Source of the DNA: Prevotella sp. P2-180
GTDB lineage: Bacteria; Bacteroidota; Bacteroidia; Bacteroidales; Bacteroidaceae
Assembly (NCBI RefSeq): GCF_002251435.1
Contig: NZ_NPJI01000023.1
Span: 1 to 64,000, forward strand
Direction of reading: 5' to 3'
DNA length: 64,000 bases
Shown: piece after piece, positions 1 through 9,045 of the stretch
How positions within the stretch are numbered: position 1 is the first letter of the stretch
Layout: the number at the start of each line of letters is the position of its first letter
Translations under genes and position numbers: made by a program
The notes under the pieces: generated by a model
The model's database searches: none
The model's input: only the letters and a program-made list of their open reading frames with translations
What the model was told of the DNA's origin: nothing

Positions 1-183
1 GACGTGAAGAAGGAACTGATGACCACCGCAGTGAGCATCACCTGCTACGACCGCAACGGAAAGGTGGTGAAGCGCGTGAACTCCAGTGACTCTGGCGTGA
101 TAGAGGACCCTGAGAATCCGAGTGGAGGTGAGGATGCCGGTGCCGGCGGAAGCGGCGGCGGTGGCGACGACCTGGGACAGTAA
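1..183 (+). CDS. C-terminal fragment, probable HU-family DNA-binding protein
   Basis: The last 60 codons of a gene that begins outside the window, read in frame 1 to TAA at 181-183. The visible part is a short folded stretch (AVSITCYDRNGKVVKRV) followed by an acidic, glycine-rich tail ending DDLGQ. Bacteroidota HU-related proteins with extra C-terminal domains often end in such Gly/Asp tails and often sit directly upstream of a smalltalk gene, as here. The family call rests on that context and on tail composition. The HU fold itself is not in view, so this is inference. Confidence 0.45.
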   Translation, partial: DVKKELMTTAVSITCYDRNGKVVKRVNSSDSGVIEDPENPSGGEDAGAGGSGGGGDDLGQ

Positions 184-429
184 ACTTTAAAAGGTAAACC
201 TTAAAGAAGTGGTAATTCCCTACGAAGGGTATTTTTTAAAACAAAGAGATAAAGAGGGAAAGAGTCGTTTTTGTTGATGGAGTAGGTCGCAAGCGACAGA
301 GGAAAAGAGGTTTTGCGCAGCTCTCTATAAGCTCTAAATGCCTTGGCATTCAACCTCTATCATTATACAAATACTCTTAAACTCTTAAACTCTTTGGTAA
401 AATAAAGTGAACTTTAAAAAATTACGATT
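184..429 (+). other. Structured intergenic spacer, no gene seen
   Basis: This 246-base spacer holds several inverted repeats. A perfect 5-bp hairpin with a 2-base loop lies at 286-297 (GTCGC/GCGAC). A larger element is closed by AGAGGTT (306-312) and AACCTCT (352-358), and encloses a 6-bp hairpin with a 2-base loop at 337-350 (AATGCC/GGCATT). A weak CCCT/AGGG hairpin followed by a T-run lies near 213-235. A-rich repeats of CTTAAACT fill 370-395. No ORF is credible. It may be the 3' UTR or terminator of the upstream gene or a structured leader for the smalltalk gene. Confidence 0.4.
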
Positions 430-552
430 ATGAGTACAACTAATAAAACGAATACTTGGAAGCTGATACTTCAGCTGATTGTAGCCGCACTGTCGGCAAT
501 AGCCACTACGCTCGGAGTGACGAGCTGCATGGGTGCCAATGTGTACTTCTAA
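430..552 (+). CDS. Smalltalk family small protein
   Basis: A 40-codon ORF starting ATG at 430 and ending TAA at 550-552. The product has a polar N-terminus with TWKLI, a single hydrophobic helix (about residues 11-30, LILQLIVAALSAIATTLGV) and a TSC motif at 31-33. That layout is typical of the tiny Bacteroidota 'smalltalk' proteins, which have unknown function and are usually found with an HU-family gene and an N-acetylmuramoyl-L-alanine amidase. The HU-like tail lies upstream, but no amidase follows: a terminator and the LptD-like gene come next. Identification is by recalled family pattern. Confidence 0.75.
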   Translation: MSTTNKTNTWKLILQLIVAALSAIATTLGVTSCMGANVYF

Positions 553-590
553 GTGAGAGCTAGGTGTGATATTTAATAAATAAATGAATT

Positions 591-647
591 GAACCTGGCG
601 GTTATCTAATTAATCCAATATGATTTCCACCAGGTTCATTTGTTTTT
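591..647 (+). terminator. Terminator after the smalltalk gene
   Basis: An 11-bp inverted repeat with one mismatch (591-601 GAACCTGGCGG, 627-637 CCACCAGGTTC) around a 25-base loop, followed by ATTTGTTTTT. The loop is long for an intrinsic terminator but the T-run fits. It separates the smalltalk gene from the next gene and argues against starting that gene at 620, inside the stem. Confidence 0.6.
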
Positions 648-732
648 GGACTTTAGGTCATATATCGCTCAACTTTTCGTTAAAAAATGTGTTAAATACG
701 GGAAAGGCATATAGTTTTCAACATTTTTGCAG

Positions 733-740
733 TAATTTTG
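733..740 (+). promoter_or_regulatory. -7 box (TAATTTTG) for the LptD-like gene
   Basis: A perfect match to the Bacteroidota -7 consensus TAnnTTTG. It lies only 5 bases upstream of the GTG chosen as start, so the leader would be a few bases or absent unless the ATG at 773 is used. I see no clear -33 TTTG. Confidence 0.55.
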
Positions 741-745
741 CAGCC

Positions 746-3631
746 GTGAGAAAAAATACATTCATATTTCTGATGGTTTTCGCACTGGCGTTCATCTGGG
801 CAGAGACACCAAAGGCTTTTTTCTCAGGCTTGCAAAAAACAGATAACAATGACTCGACAAGCTTGAAGGAAGATAATGCTCCCCTCGACACCATAGCAAA
901 AACCACACCAGAAAAAATCGACACTACAGCTACGGCAGAGGGTCCTGACACTACTAAGATGGACTCCCTACAACTCGCCATTTACCATCATAACAAGGCC
1001 ATAGACGACTCCCTGGCCTTCGACAGTATCAACAGAAAGAGGAAAAACGGTATCGACTCGCCTGTGGAATATACAGCCGAAGACTCCCTGACTTACGAGG
1101 CAGCCTCGGGACTTGCATTCCTCTACGGCAACTCTAACGTGAAGTATCAGGACATGGACCTGAAGAGCGACCAGATATACATGAACCTCGACAGTAGCCT
1201 CGTGCATGCCACAGGCTCCCGAGACTCCACCGGAGCCATCTTCGGCACACCTGTGTTTGAGATGGGCAGCGACAAGTATGAGAGCGACACCATGGCCTTT
1301 AACTTCAAGACAAAGAAAGGTCTCATCACCGGTGTATATACACAGCAGGAGGACGGATTCCTCACCAGCGAGATATCTAAGCGAAACGACAAAGGGGAGA
1401 TGTTTCTCATGCACGGAAAATACACCACCTGCGACAACCCACACCCCGACTTCTACATAGCCATGTCGAGAGCAAAGGTAAGACCGGGAAAAGACGCTGT
1501 GTTCGGTCCGGCATACCTCGTGGTGGCCGACGTGCCACTGCCGCTTGCCATTCCCTACGGCTTCTTCCCCTTTACCAAGAGCTACTCCAGCGGACTTATC
1601 ATGCCCACATACGGCGACGAGACTGAACGGGGATTCTACCTGCGCGACGGAGGATACTATTTCGCCATCAGCGACAAGATGGACCTGAAACTCCTCGGCG
1701 AAATATACACTAAAGGCTCATGGGGACTGTCTGCCGCCTCTAACTATACAAAGAGGTATAAATACAGCGGCTCGTTCTTCGCGTCATACCAAAACACCAT
1801 CAACGGCGAGAAGAACATGCCGGACTACATGAAACAGACTTCGTTTAAGATACAATGGAGCCACCGGCAAGACCAAAAGGCCAACCCTTTCCGCACCATT
1901 CAGGCAAGCGTGAACTTCGCCACAAGCAGCTACGAGAAAAACAACCTCACCTCGATGTACAACCCGCAAAGCTATGCCCAGACAACACGTACATCGTCGG
2001 TGTCGATGACCAACACCTTCTCAAGCATCGGAATGACATTAAGCTCTACCATGAACCTGAACCAGAACATGAGAGACTCCACCATCTCCATGACCCTGCC
2101 AGACCTCAACATTTCGGTAAGCCGATTCTATCCGTTCAAAAGAAAAAAGGCTGCGGGAAAGGAACGATGGTATGAGAAAATATCAATGTCGTACACCGGA
2201 CAACTCTCAAACTCCATAACCACGAAAGAAGACAAACTGCTGCACTCCAGCCTTACAAGAGACTGGCGAAACGGCATGAAGCACTCTATACCCATCAGCG
2301 GAAACTTCACGCTCTTTGGATACCTGAACATCAACCCGTCGATAAACTTCAGCGACCGAATGTACACCACCAAGGTTACAAAGTCGTGGGACGAGACAAG
2401 ACAGGTGGAACGATCTGACACCACCGACGGATTCTACAACATTTACGACTGGAACATGAGCGTGTCGGCTTCAACAAAACTCTACGGATTCTTCATCCCG
2501 TCGAAAAAAATCTTCGGCGACAAGATACAGGCCATCAGACACGTCTTCACCCCACAGGTGAGCTTCAACTACGCCCCTGACTTCAGTGCGTCGCGCTACG
2601 GCTACTACGAGACTTACCAGAAGACGGACAAGGACGGAAACGTGTCGCTCGTGGAATATTCACCATATACGGGCGGCCTCTTCGGAGTGCCGGGGAAAGG
2701 CAAGACGGGGAGCATATCGATGGACATCTCAAACAACTTAGAGATGAAGATAAAGTCGGACGACGACTCCACGGGATTCAAGAAGATAAGCCTCATTGAC
2801 GAACTCGGAGCGTCAATGTCGTACAACATGGCAACCGACATACGACCATGGAGCGACCTCAGCACCCGACTGAGACTGAAGCTCACCAAGAGCTACACAC
2901 TGAACCTCAACGCCACCTTCGCCACATACGCCTACGAACTCGACGAAGAGGGAAAGCCTCGACTCAGCGAACATACCACGCTATACAGCCAGGGAAAGTT
3001 CGGACGGTTCCAAGGCATATCGCAAAACCTCTCTTACACGCTCGACAACACAAAGGTGATGAACTTCATCAAATGGCTAAAGGGAGAGAAAGTGGAAAAG
3101 AAAAACGACAAAAACAATAAGAACGGCCTCGACGATGATGACGAGGACGACGAATTCAACCGCGAGACCAACGAAGACGACACCATGCAGAAAGGACAGA
3201 GGGGAGCAAGGAAGGAAAACGCGGGAAAGGCTGAGACCGACGACGACGGATACATGAAGTTCTCTATGCCATGGTCGCTGAGCTTCGGCTATGGTATAAG
3301 CATGAGGGAAAACACAGGCGGTGACTTCAACTACGACAAGATGCGCTACCCCTACTCCTTCACACAGACACTCAACGTGAGCGGCAACGTACGTCTGAGC
3401 GACGGATGGAACATCAGCTTTTCTTCCGGCTACGACTTCGAGAACCACAAGATCTCAATGACCACCGCCTCGCTCGGACGCGACCTCCACTGCTTCAACA
3501 TGTCGTGCTCGGTGGTGCTCGCACCATATACAAGCTATAACTTCTCGTTCAGATGCAACGCCGCCACGCTTACCGACGCACTGAAGTATGACAAGCGAAG
3601 CAGCTATAGCAATGCTATACAGTGGTATTAA
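746..3631 (+). CDS. LptD-like outer membrane LPS assembly protein
   Basis: A large outer membrane beta-barrel of the LptD/OstA type found in Bacteroidota, which inserts lipopolysaccharide into the outer leaflet. An N-terminal signal-like segment (KNTFIFLMVFALAFIWA) is followed by an acidic linker, an OstA-like jelly-roll region with SKRNDKGEMFLMHGKYTTC, and a long barrel rich in alternating aromatic and polar strands ending in SNAIQWY. An acidic low-complexity insertion (DNA about 3091-3250) interrupts the last quarter. An upstream ATG at 620 is open but lies inside a terminator and before the promoter box. I chose GTG 746 (961 aa); ATG 773 is also possible. The antiporter gene follows after 22 bases. 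Confidence 0.8.
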   Translation: MRKNTFIFLMVFALAFIWAETPKAFFSGLQKTDNNDSTSLKEDNAPLDTIAKTTPEKIDTTATAEGPDTTKMDSLQLAIYHHNKAIDDSLAFDSINRKRKNGIDSPVEYTAEDSLTYEAASGLAFLYGNSNVKYQDMDLKSDQIYMNLDSSLVHATGSRDSTGAIFGTPVFEMGSDKYESDTMAFNFKTKKGLITGVYTQQEDGFLTSEISKRNDKGEMFLMHGKYTTCDNPHPDFYIAMSRAKVRPGKDAVFGPAYLVVADVPLPLAIPYGFFPFTKSYSSGLIMPTYGDETERGFYLRDGGYYFAISDKMDLKLLGEIYTKGSWGLSAASNYTKRYKYSGSFFASYQNTINGEKNMPDYMKQTSFKIQWSHRQDQKANPFRTIQASVNFATSSYEKNNLTSMYNPQSYAQTTRTSSVSMTNTFSSIGMTLSSTMNLNQNMRDSTISMTLPDLNISVSRFYPFKRKKAAGKERWYEKISMSYTGQLSNSITTKEDKLLHSSLTRDWRNGMKHSIPISGNFTLFGYLNINPSINFSDRMYTTKVTKSWDETRQVERSDTTDGFYNIYDWNMSVSASTKLYGFFIPSKKIFGDKIQAIRHVFTPQVSFNYAPDFSASRYGYYETYQKTDKDGNVSLVEYSPYTGGLFGVPGKGKTGSISMDISNNLEMKIKSDDDSTGFKKISLIDELGASMSYNMATDIRPWSDLSTRLRLKLTKSYTLNLNATFATYAYELDEEGKPRLSEHTTLYSQGKFGRFQGISQNLSYTLDNTKVMNFIKWLKGEKVEKKNDKNNKNGLDDDDEDDEFNRETNEDDTMQKGQRGARKENAGKAETDDDGYMKFSMPWSLSFGYGISMRENTGGDFNYDKMRYPYSFTQTLNVSGNVRLSDGWNISFSSGYDFENHKISMTTASLGRDLHCFNMSCSVVLAPYTSYNFSFRCNAATLTDALKYDKRSSYSNAIQWY

Positions 3632-3653
3632 GTAACACATAAGCAATATAGAT

Positions 3654-5915
3654 ATGTCCGAGATACCTACGTTAGTCAACGACCTCGCCCTCATACTGGT
3701 AGTGGCGGGAGTGGTCACGATACTCTTCAAGCGACTGAAACAGCCGCTCGTGCTCGGGTATATCGTGGCAGGATTTGTCGTAAGCCCACACATGCCATAC
3801 ACCATGTCGGTAATGGACAAGGCCAACGTGCAGACATGGGCTGACATCGGGGTCATATTCCTGCTCTTCTCCCTCGGCCTCGACTTCTCTTTCAAGAAAA
3901 TACTCAAGATGGGAGCGGCACCGGTGATAGCCGCCATGACCATCATCTTCTGCATGATGCTGCTCGGCATCACGGTGGGAAAGGCGTTCGGCTGGAGCCA
4001 GATGAACTGCCTCTTCCTCGCTGGAATGCTCGCCATGTCGTCCACCACTATTATATATAAGGCATTCGACGATATGGGACTGCGGCAACAGCAGTTTGCG
4101 GGACTCGTCATGAGTGTGCTCATACTCGAAGACATTCTCGCCATCGTCATGATGGTGATGCTGTCGTCGGTGGCACAGGGCAGCAGTCCCGACGGGGGCG
4201 AGATGCTCGGAAGCGTCATGCGCATAGCCTTCTTCCTCATACTATGGTTTGTGGTGGGCATCTCGGTCTTGCCCATGTTTCTGCGCAGCGTGAGAAAACT
4301 CATCACCGAGGAGACACTGCTCGTAGTGGCACTTGGACTATGCTGCCTCATGGCAGTGGTTTCCACCCACGTGGGCTTCAGCAGCGCCTTCGGAGCGTTT
4401 GTAATGGGAAGCATACTGGCAGAAACCATTGAGGCGGAAAATATAATTAAAGTGGTGGAACCGGTGAAAAACCTCTTCGGCGCAGTGTTCTTCGTTTCCG
4501 TCGGCATGCTTGTCGACCCTGCCATACTCGTGAGCTACGCCATGCCAATAGCCATACTCGTGGTAACCATAGTGGCAGGACAGTGCCTCTTCGGCTCGGT
4601 AGGTTACCTGCTTAGCGGACAGACCCTCCGCACTGCCATGAAATGCGGTTTCTCGATGGCACAGATAGGTGAGTTTGCTTTCATCATCGCTTCTTTGGGA
4701 CTCTCACTGGGGGTAATCGACAATTTCCTATATCCTGTGGTAGTAACAGTGTCGGTCATCACCACCTTCCTCACACCCTACATGATACGTGCCGCCGAGC
4801 CTTGCTACAGCTTCCTCGACCGCCATCTGCCCCGGAAGGCCATCCTCTTTCTAAACAACATCACCATAGCGCAGCCTTCGGGAGCGGGAACACGCAACAA
4901 CTGGAAGAGCCTGCTGCTGCAGATGACTGTCAATATAGTGATCTACTCCATACTCTCCATCACCGTCATAGCGCTCATGCTATCCTTCTTCCTTCCATTC
5001 GCCATCCACCTGCTGCCACAATGGCCATGGGCAGCCAACACGCTATGTGCCCTGCTCACGATACTGGCCATGTCGCCTTTCCTGCGTGCGATGGTGGTGA
5101 AGAAAAACCATAGCGAGGAGTTTAAGGCGCTATGGGCGGAAAGCAGGCTGAACCATCTGCCGCTGATGTTCACCATACTGGTGAGAGTGGTCATAGCCAG
5201 TTCGTTCGTATTCTATGTGGTGAACTATCTGAGCCGCTTCGGTACAGCTCTCGCCGTGGCCATAGCCATAAGTGTCATCACCCTCTTCGTGCTATCCCGC
5301 GGACTGAAACGCCGCTCGATAATGCTCGAACGAATGTTTATGCAAAACCTACGCTCGCGCGACATCGACGCCCAGATGCGCGGACGCAAACGACCGCTCT
5401 ATGCCGGTCACCTGCTCGACCGCAACATTCACATCAGCTTCGTCGACGTGCCTGCCGACTCCAACTGGATAGGCCGCAGCCTTCAGGACCTCGCCTTCCG
5501 ACAGCGCTTCGGTGTACATGTGTGCAGCATCTTCCGTGCCAACCGACGCATCAACATACCCACTGCCGACGAGCAGCTCTTCCCCTACGACCGACTTCAG
5601 GTAATAGGCGATGACAGTCAGCTCTCGAAGCTTGCGGAGGCGATGAAAAGCGAAGTGAACGACCTCGAACTCGACATACGCAACAGGGAGATGAAACTGC
5701 GGCAGATGGTCATCAACGGCACGTCGCCTCTGCTCGGCGTGTCACTGCGCGACAGCGGCATTCGCGACCGCCACAAGTGTATGGTCATTGGCCTGGAAGA
5801 AGGCAAGGAACGACTCTCACCCATCGCCCCGGCAAGAAAATTCCGCAAGGGCGACATCGTGTGGATAGTGGGAGAGGAAGAGAACCTGAAAGAACTGGAA
5901 GACATGAAAGAATAA
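3654..5915 (+). CDS. Kef-type monovalent cation:proton antiporter with two RCK-C (TrkA-C) domains
   Basis: A CPA2-family membrane antiporter. Residues about 1-390 form a 12-13 helix core containing family-typical [12 protein letters not shown] and [14 protein letters not shown] second hydrophobic block follows at about 420-560. Two TrkA-C-like domains lie at about 590-680 and 690-750 (starting [11 protein letters not shown] and [14 protein letters not shown]). There is no TrkA-N nucleotide-binding domain, so ligand gating probably works through the C domains alone. It exchanges K+ or Na+ for protons across the inner membrane; the ion is not decided by sequence. It sits between the LptD-like gene and trmD (8-base gap), likely one transcript. 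Confidence 0.85.
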   Translation: MSEIPTLVNDLALILVVAGVVTILFKRLKQPLVLGYIVAGFVVSPHMPYTMSVMDKANVQTWADIGVIFLLFSLGLDFSFKKILKMGAAPVIAAMTIIFCMMLLGITVGKAFGWSQMNCLFLAGMLAMSSTTIIYKAFDDMGLRQQQFAGLVMSVLILEDILAIVMMVMLSSVAQGSSPDGGEMLGSVMRIAFFLILWFVVGISVLPMFLRSVRKLITEETLLVVALGLCCLMAVVSTHVGFSSAFGAFVMGSILAETIEAENIIKVVEPVKNLFGAVFFVSVGMLVDPAILVSYAMPIAILVVTIVAGQCLFGSVGYLLSGQTLRTAMKCGFSMAQIGEFAFIIASLGLSLGVIDNFLYPVVVTVSVITTFLTPYMIRAAEPCYSFLDRHLPRKAILFLNNITIAQPSGAGTRNNWKSLLLQMTVNIVIYSILSITVIALMLSFFLPFAIHLLPQWPWAANTLCALLTILAMSPFLRAMVVKKNHSEEFKALWAESRLNHLPLMFTILVRVVIASSFVFYVVNYLSRFGTALAVAIAISVITLFVLSRGLKRRSIMLERMFMQNLRSRDIDAQMRGRKRPLYAGHLLDRNIHISFVDVPADSNWIGRSLQDLAFRQRFGVHVCSIFRANRRINIPTADEQLFPYDRLQVIGDDSQLSKLAEAMKSEVNDLELDIRNREMKLRQMVINGTSPLLGVSLRDSGIRDRHKCMVIGLEEGKERLSPIAPARKFRKGDIVWIVGEEENLKELEDMKE

Positions 5916-5923
5916 ACAGAAAT

Positions 5924-6601
5924 ATGAGAATAGACATTATATCAGTATTGCCCGAAATGATAGAGGGTTTTGTACACGAGTCCATACTCGCAAGGGCACA
6001 GAAAAAGGGACTTGCGGAAATTCACCTGCACAACCTGCGCGACTACACTCTCGACAAGTGGCGCCGAGTGGACGACTATCCCTACGGGGGATTCGCCGGC
6101 ATGGTGATGCAGTGTGAACCCATCGACCGATGCATCAGCGCCTTGAAGGCAGAACGTGACTACGACGAGGTGATATATACCTCTCCCGACGGCGAGCAAT
6201 TCAACCAGCACATTGCCAACGACCTCTCGCTCCTTGGCAACATCATCATACTATGCGGCCACTACAAAGGCATCGACCACCGCATACGCGAACATCTCAT
6301 CACACGCGAGATAAGCATTGGCGACTATGTGCTCACGGGAGGAGAACTGGCGGCGGCTGTCATGGCGGACGCCATAGTAAGGGTTGTGCCTGGTGTCATA
6401 GGCGACGAGCAGAGCGCACTCTCCGACTGTTTCCAAGACGACATGCTCTCCGCCCCTATCTACACCCGCCCCGCCGACTACAAAGGCTGGAAGGTGCCCG
6501 ACATTCTGCTCAGCGGCAACGAGGCGAAAATTAAGCAATGGGAGTTTGACCAGGCCATGGCCCGCACAAAAGCCCTCCGCCCAGACCTGCTTAAGGACTG
6601 A
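5924..6601 (+). CDS. trmD: tRNA (guanine-37-N1)-methyltransferase
   Basis: TrmD methylates G37 next to the anticodon of tRNAs reading CNN codons, using SAM, and prevents +1 frameshifting. The 225-residue protein has the SPOUT trefoil-knot motifs [11 protein letters not shown] and [15 protein letters not shown] that bind SAM, and a helical C-terminal domain with [19 protein letters not shown]. An in-frame ATG exists at 5777, but it overlaps the antiporter gene by 139 bases. The ATG at 5924 gives the canonical [12 protein letters not shown] start, 8 bases after the previous stop. Confidence 0.97.
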   Translation: MRIDIISVLPEMIEGFVHESILARAQKKGLAEIHLHNLRDYTLDKWRRVDDYPYGGFAGMVMQCEPIDRCISALKAERDYDEVIYTSPDGEQFNQHIANDLSLLGNIIILCGHYKGIDHRIREHLITREISIGDYVLTGGELAAAVMADAIVRVVPGVIGDEQSALSDCFQDDMLSAPIYTRPADYKGWKVPDILLSGNEAKIKQWEFDQAMARTKALRPDLLKD

Positions 6602-6639
6602 GAGAAGGCAATATCACTTCTGAAAAAAGATTTTCTGAC

Positions 6640-7491
6640 TTACTGTTCAAGATACCGTAAGCAAAACTCTTCACCAAGGCGGAAGCCTTCCTCATACAAG
6701 GCCTCCAGCTTGACAGGGTCTTTTTCTATGCGGTCGACATCCATGGGGCGCTGCGGACGAATGACGAGTATCTCGCCACGGTCTTCCATCTGTTCAACCA
6801 TGTCGAGCTGCTGGTTGTAGACCTTGATGCGATGGCTCAAGGCTACACGAAGGCGCGGATACTTCTTATATATGAAACCAGGTATCTTGCGGTCGCGACC
6901 AGTGTTGCGAAATCCACGGTTGCGAGTCATCACCACCACATTGAACTTATGACCCGTCTCAATGGCACGCATCACCGGAAGGCTGTCAACTATGCCTCCG
7001 TCGAGATACGGCTGACCATCCACCTCCACCACCTTGCTCACATAAGGCAGGCTACTGCTGGCACGCGCTATGTCGAGAAGACGCTGCCTGTTGCCTGAAT
7101 CCTCTACAAGATACTCGGCACGGCCTGTGGCACAATTGGTGACCACCATCTCAAAACGGGAATGGCCGGCGAAGTAGGTGTCGTAGTCGTAAGGTATGAG
7201 CTCGTTGGGAAAACGGTCGTATAGAAGTTCAGGGTCGAAGATGCAACCCTGGGTGATGAGGTGACGAATACTAAGGTAGTTGTACTTCACAAGCATGTCG
7301 ATGTTTGACAAACGGGCACGGCGGGGCTGACGGCTGGCATACGACAAGCCATTGCAGGCCCCTGCCGACACCGCCACTATATAGCGGAAATACAACTGAT
7401 GCTTCATAAACGCGTCGAGCACTCCACTCGTAAAAACACCTCGCATACCTCCTCCTTCAAGCACAAGACCTGTATTTCTGTTAATTAGCAT
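6640..7491 (-). CDS. Patatin-like phospholipase
   Basis: A predicted serine acyl hydrolase of the patatin family, related to E. coli YjjU. Near the N-terminus are the oxyanion loop GLVLEGGGMRGVF and the nucleophile elbow VSAGACNG (GxSxG-like, with Ala before the Ser). The catalytic Asp is in the DGG motif of YLDGGIVDSLPV. I chose ATG 7491 (283 aa, MLINRNTGLVLEGG). The longer ATG at 7554 would lie upstream of the -7 box. It has no signal peptide, so it is probably cytoplasmic or peripheral. It runs convergently with trmD and divergently from pepP. Confidence 0.88.
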   Translation of the reverse strand: MLINRNTGLVLEGGGMRGVFTSGVLDAFMKHQLYFRYIVAVSAGACNGLSYASRQPRRARLSNIDMLVKYNYLSIRHLITQGCIFDPELLYDRFPNELIPYDYDTYFAGHSRFEMVVTNCATGRAEYLVEDSGNRQRLLDIARASSSLPYVSKVVEVDGQPYLDGGIVDSLPVMRAIETGHKFNVVVMTRNRGFRNTGRDRKIPGFIYKKYPRLRVALSHRIKVYNQQLDMVEQMEDRGEILVIRPQRPMDVDRIEKDPVKLEALYEEGFRLGEEFCLRYLEQ

Positions 7492-7524
7492 AATTATTAG
7501 CCTATAAATATTAAAAAATCGGTG

Positions 7525-7532
7525 CAAAGATA
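7525..7532 (-). promoter_or_regulatory. -7 box for the patatin gene
   Basis: TATCTTTG on the minus strand, a perfect TAnnTTTG, 33 bases before ATG 7491. It is one half of a divergent promoter pair with the box at 7555-7562. Confidence 0.7.
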
Positions 7533-7554
7533 CTACATTTTCAGAAAAAAACAC

Positions 7555-7562
7555 TACCTTTG
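7555..7562 (+). promoter_or_regulatory. -7 box for pepP
   Basis: TACCTTTG, a perfect TAnnTTTG, 39 bases before the ATG at 7602. The two divergent boxes are only 22 bases apart, so the two RNA polymerases would compete for the same DNA. Confidence 0.7.
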
Positions 7563-7601
7563 CGAAATAAAAGTCAATAATTCATCTAAATTTAATACAA
7601 C

Positions 7602-9005
7602 ATGTTCACAAAAGAGACTTACATCAAGCGTAGAGCCAAACTGAAGGAATTGGTGAAAAGCGGGATTATAGTTCTGTTCGGCAACAACGAGTCGCCAATG
7701 AACTATCCTAATAACACGTACTACCCATTCAGACAGGACTCGTCGTTTCTCTACTACTTCGGACAGCACAGAGACGGACTGGCGGGAGTGATAGACATCG
7801 ACAACAACCGCGAAATACTAATAGGTGACGACATCGACATTGAAGACATCGTTTGGTTGGGAAAGGTGAACAGAGTGGCCGAAATGGCTGCTGAAGTGGG
7901 GGTAGACAACTCAGCACCAATGAAGGCTCTGAAGGACATATGCGACGAAGCAAAGGCAAAGGGACGAAAAATACACTTCCTGCCGCCATACCGCCACGAC
8001 ATCATGATACAGATAATGGACCTGCTGGACATTCACCCCTCAAAACAAAAAGAGGCTGCGTCGCTCGAGCTCATAATGGCTGTGGTGAAACAACGAGCTA
8101 CAAAAGAGCAACAGGAAATAGAGGCTATAGAAAGGGCATGCGACGTGGGATATCTAATGCACACAACGGCTATGAAGGTGACACGAGCCGGACTGACTGA
8201 AAAATACGTCGGAGGCATCATTGACAGCGTGGCTCTCTCGAACGCCACAAAAAACAGCTTCCCAACAATCTTCAGCCAGCATGGAGAGATAATGCACGGA
8301 ATACCAAGTTATGACATACTGGAGGAAGGACGACTCGCACTGTGTGACTGCGGATGCGAACTCGATGACTACTGCTCCGACAACACACGAACATTCCCCG
8401 TGGCCAACAAGTTCACACAGCGACAGCTTGAAATATACTCCATAGTGGAGGCTTGCCACGACTATACTCTGGAGGTGGCTAAGCCTGGTGTGAAATGGAT
8501 GGACGTACACATGAACGTGTGCCGGCTGATGACCGAAAAACTGAAAGAACTGGGACTGATGAAGGGCGACACGGAAGAGGCAGTGAAAGCTGGTGCACAC
8601 GCCATGTTTATGCCTCACGGACTGGGACACATGATGGGAATGGACGTACACGACATGGAAGGACTGGGACAGATATACGTAGGATTTGACGAGGAAACAA
8701 GACCAAACCTCGAACAGTTTGGTACAAACTGCCTGAGAATGGGACGACGACTGGAGGAGAACTTCGTGATGACCGACGAGCCTGGCATCTACTTCATTCC
8801 AGACCTCATCGACAGCTGGCGTGCCAGCGGCCACTGTGCCGAATACCTTAACTTCGACAAAATCGAGACATACAAGGACTTCGGCGGAATAAGACTTGAA
8901 GACGACATACTCATCACCTCCGAAGGATGCCGATTCCTTGGCAACAAGCGCATACCTTATCATCCTGCAGATGTGGAAAGGTATATTGAGGAAAACAGAT
9001 GTTGA
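7602..9005 (+). CDS. pepP: Xaa-Pro aminopeptidase (aminopeptidase P, M24B)
   Basis: This enzyme removes N-terminal residues preceding proline. An N-terminal creatinase-like domain (about 1-170, YYPFRQDSSFLYYFG) precedes the pita-bread metallopeptidase domain. All five dinuclear metal ligands are visible: D249 and D260 (CDCGCELDDYCSDN), H343 (GLGHMMGMDVHD), E393 (TDEPGIYF) and E433 (GIRLEDDILIT). The D-D spacing of 11 matches E. coli PepP. The protein of 467 aa has no signal peptide, so it is cytoplasmic. A secreted C1 peptidase gene follows 40 bases downstream, probably on the same mRNA. Confidence 0.95.
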   Translation: MFTKETYIKRRAKLKELVKSGIIVLFGNNESPMNYPNNTYYPFRQDSSFLYYFGQHRDGLAGVIDIDNNREILIGDDIDIEDIVWLGKVNRVAEMAAEVGVDNSAPMKALKDICDEAKAKGRKIHFLPPYRHDIMIQIMDLLDIHPSKQKEAASLELIMAVVKQRATKEQQEIEAIERACDVGYLMHTTAMKVTRAGLTEKYVGGIIDSVALSNATKNSFPTIFSQHGEIMHGIPSYDILEEGRLALCDCGCELDDYCSDNTRTFPVANKFTQRQLEIYSIVEACHDYTLEVAKPGVKWMDVHMNVCRLMTEKLKELGLMKGDTEEAVKAGAHAMFMPHGLGHMMGMDVHDMEGLGQIYVGFDEETRPNLEQFGTNCLRMGRRLEENFVMTDEPGIYFIPDLIDSWRASGHCAEYLNFDKIETYKDFGGIRLEDDILITSEGCRFLGNKRIPYHPADVERYIEENRC

Positions 9006-9045
9006 GAAGAATAAAAATATAAACAAAATAACAATTAACAGAAAA

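Noticed and set aside
620..745. An N-terminal extension of the LptD-like gene from ATG 620
   Set aside because: The ATG lies inside the preceding terminator and upstream of the -7 box at 733-740, and the extension has no signal-peptide character.
3455..4525. A 356-codon antisense ORF over the Kef antiporter
   Set aside because: It is rich in Ser, Met and Thr, as expected opposite membrane helices; there is no promoter box and the plus-strand gene is certain.
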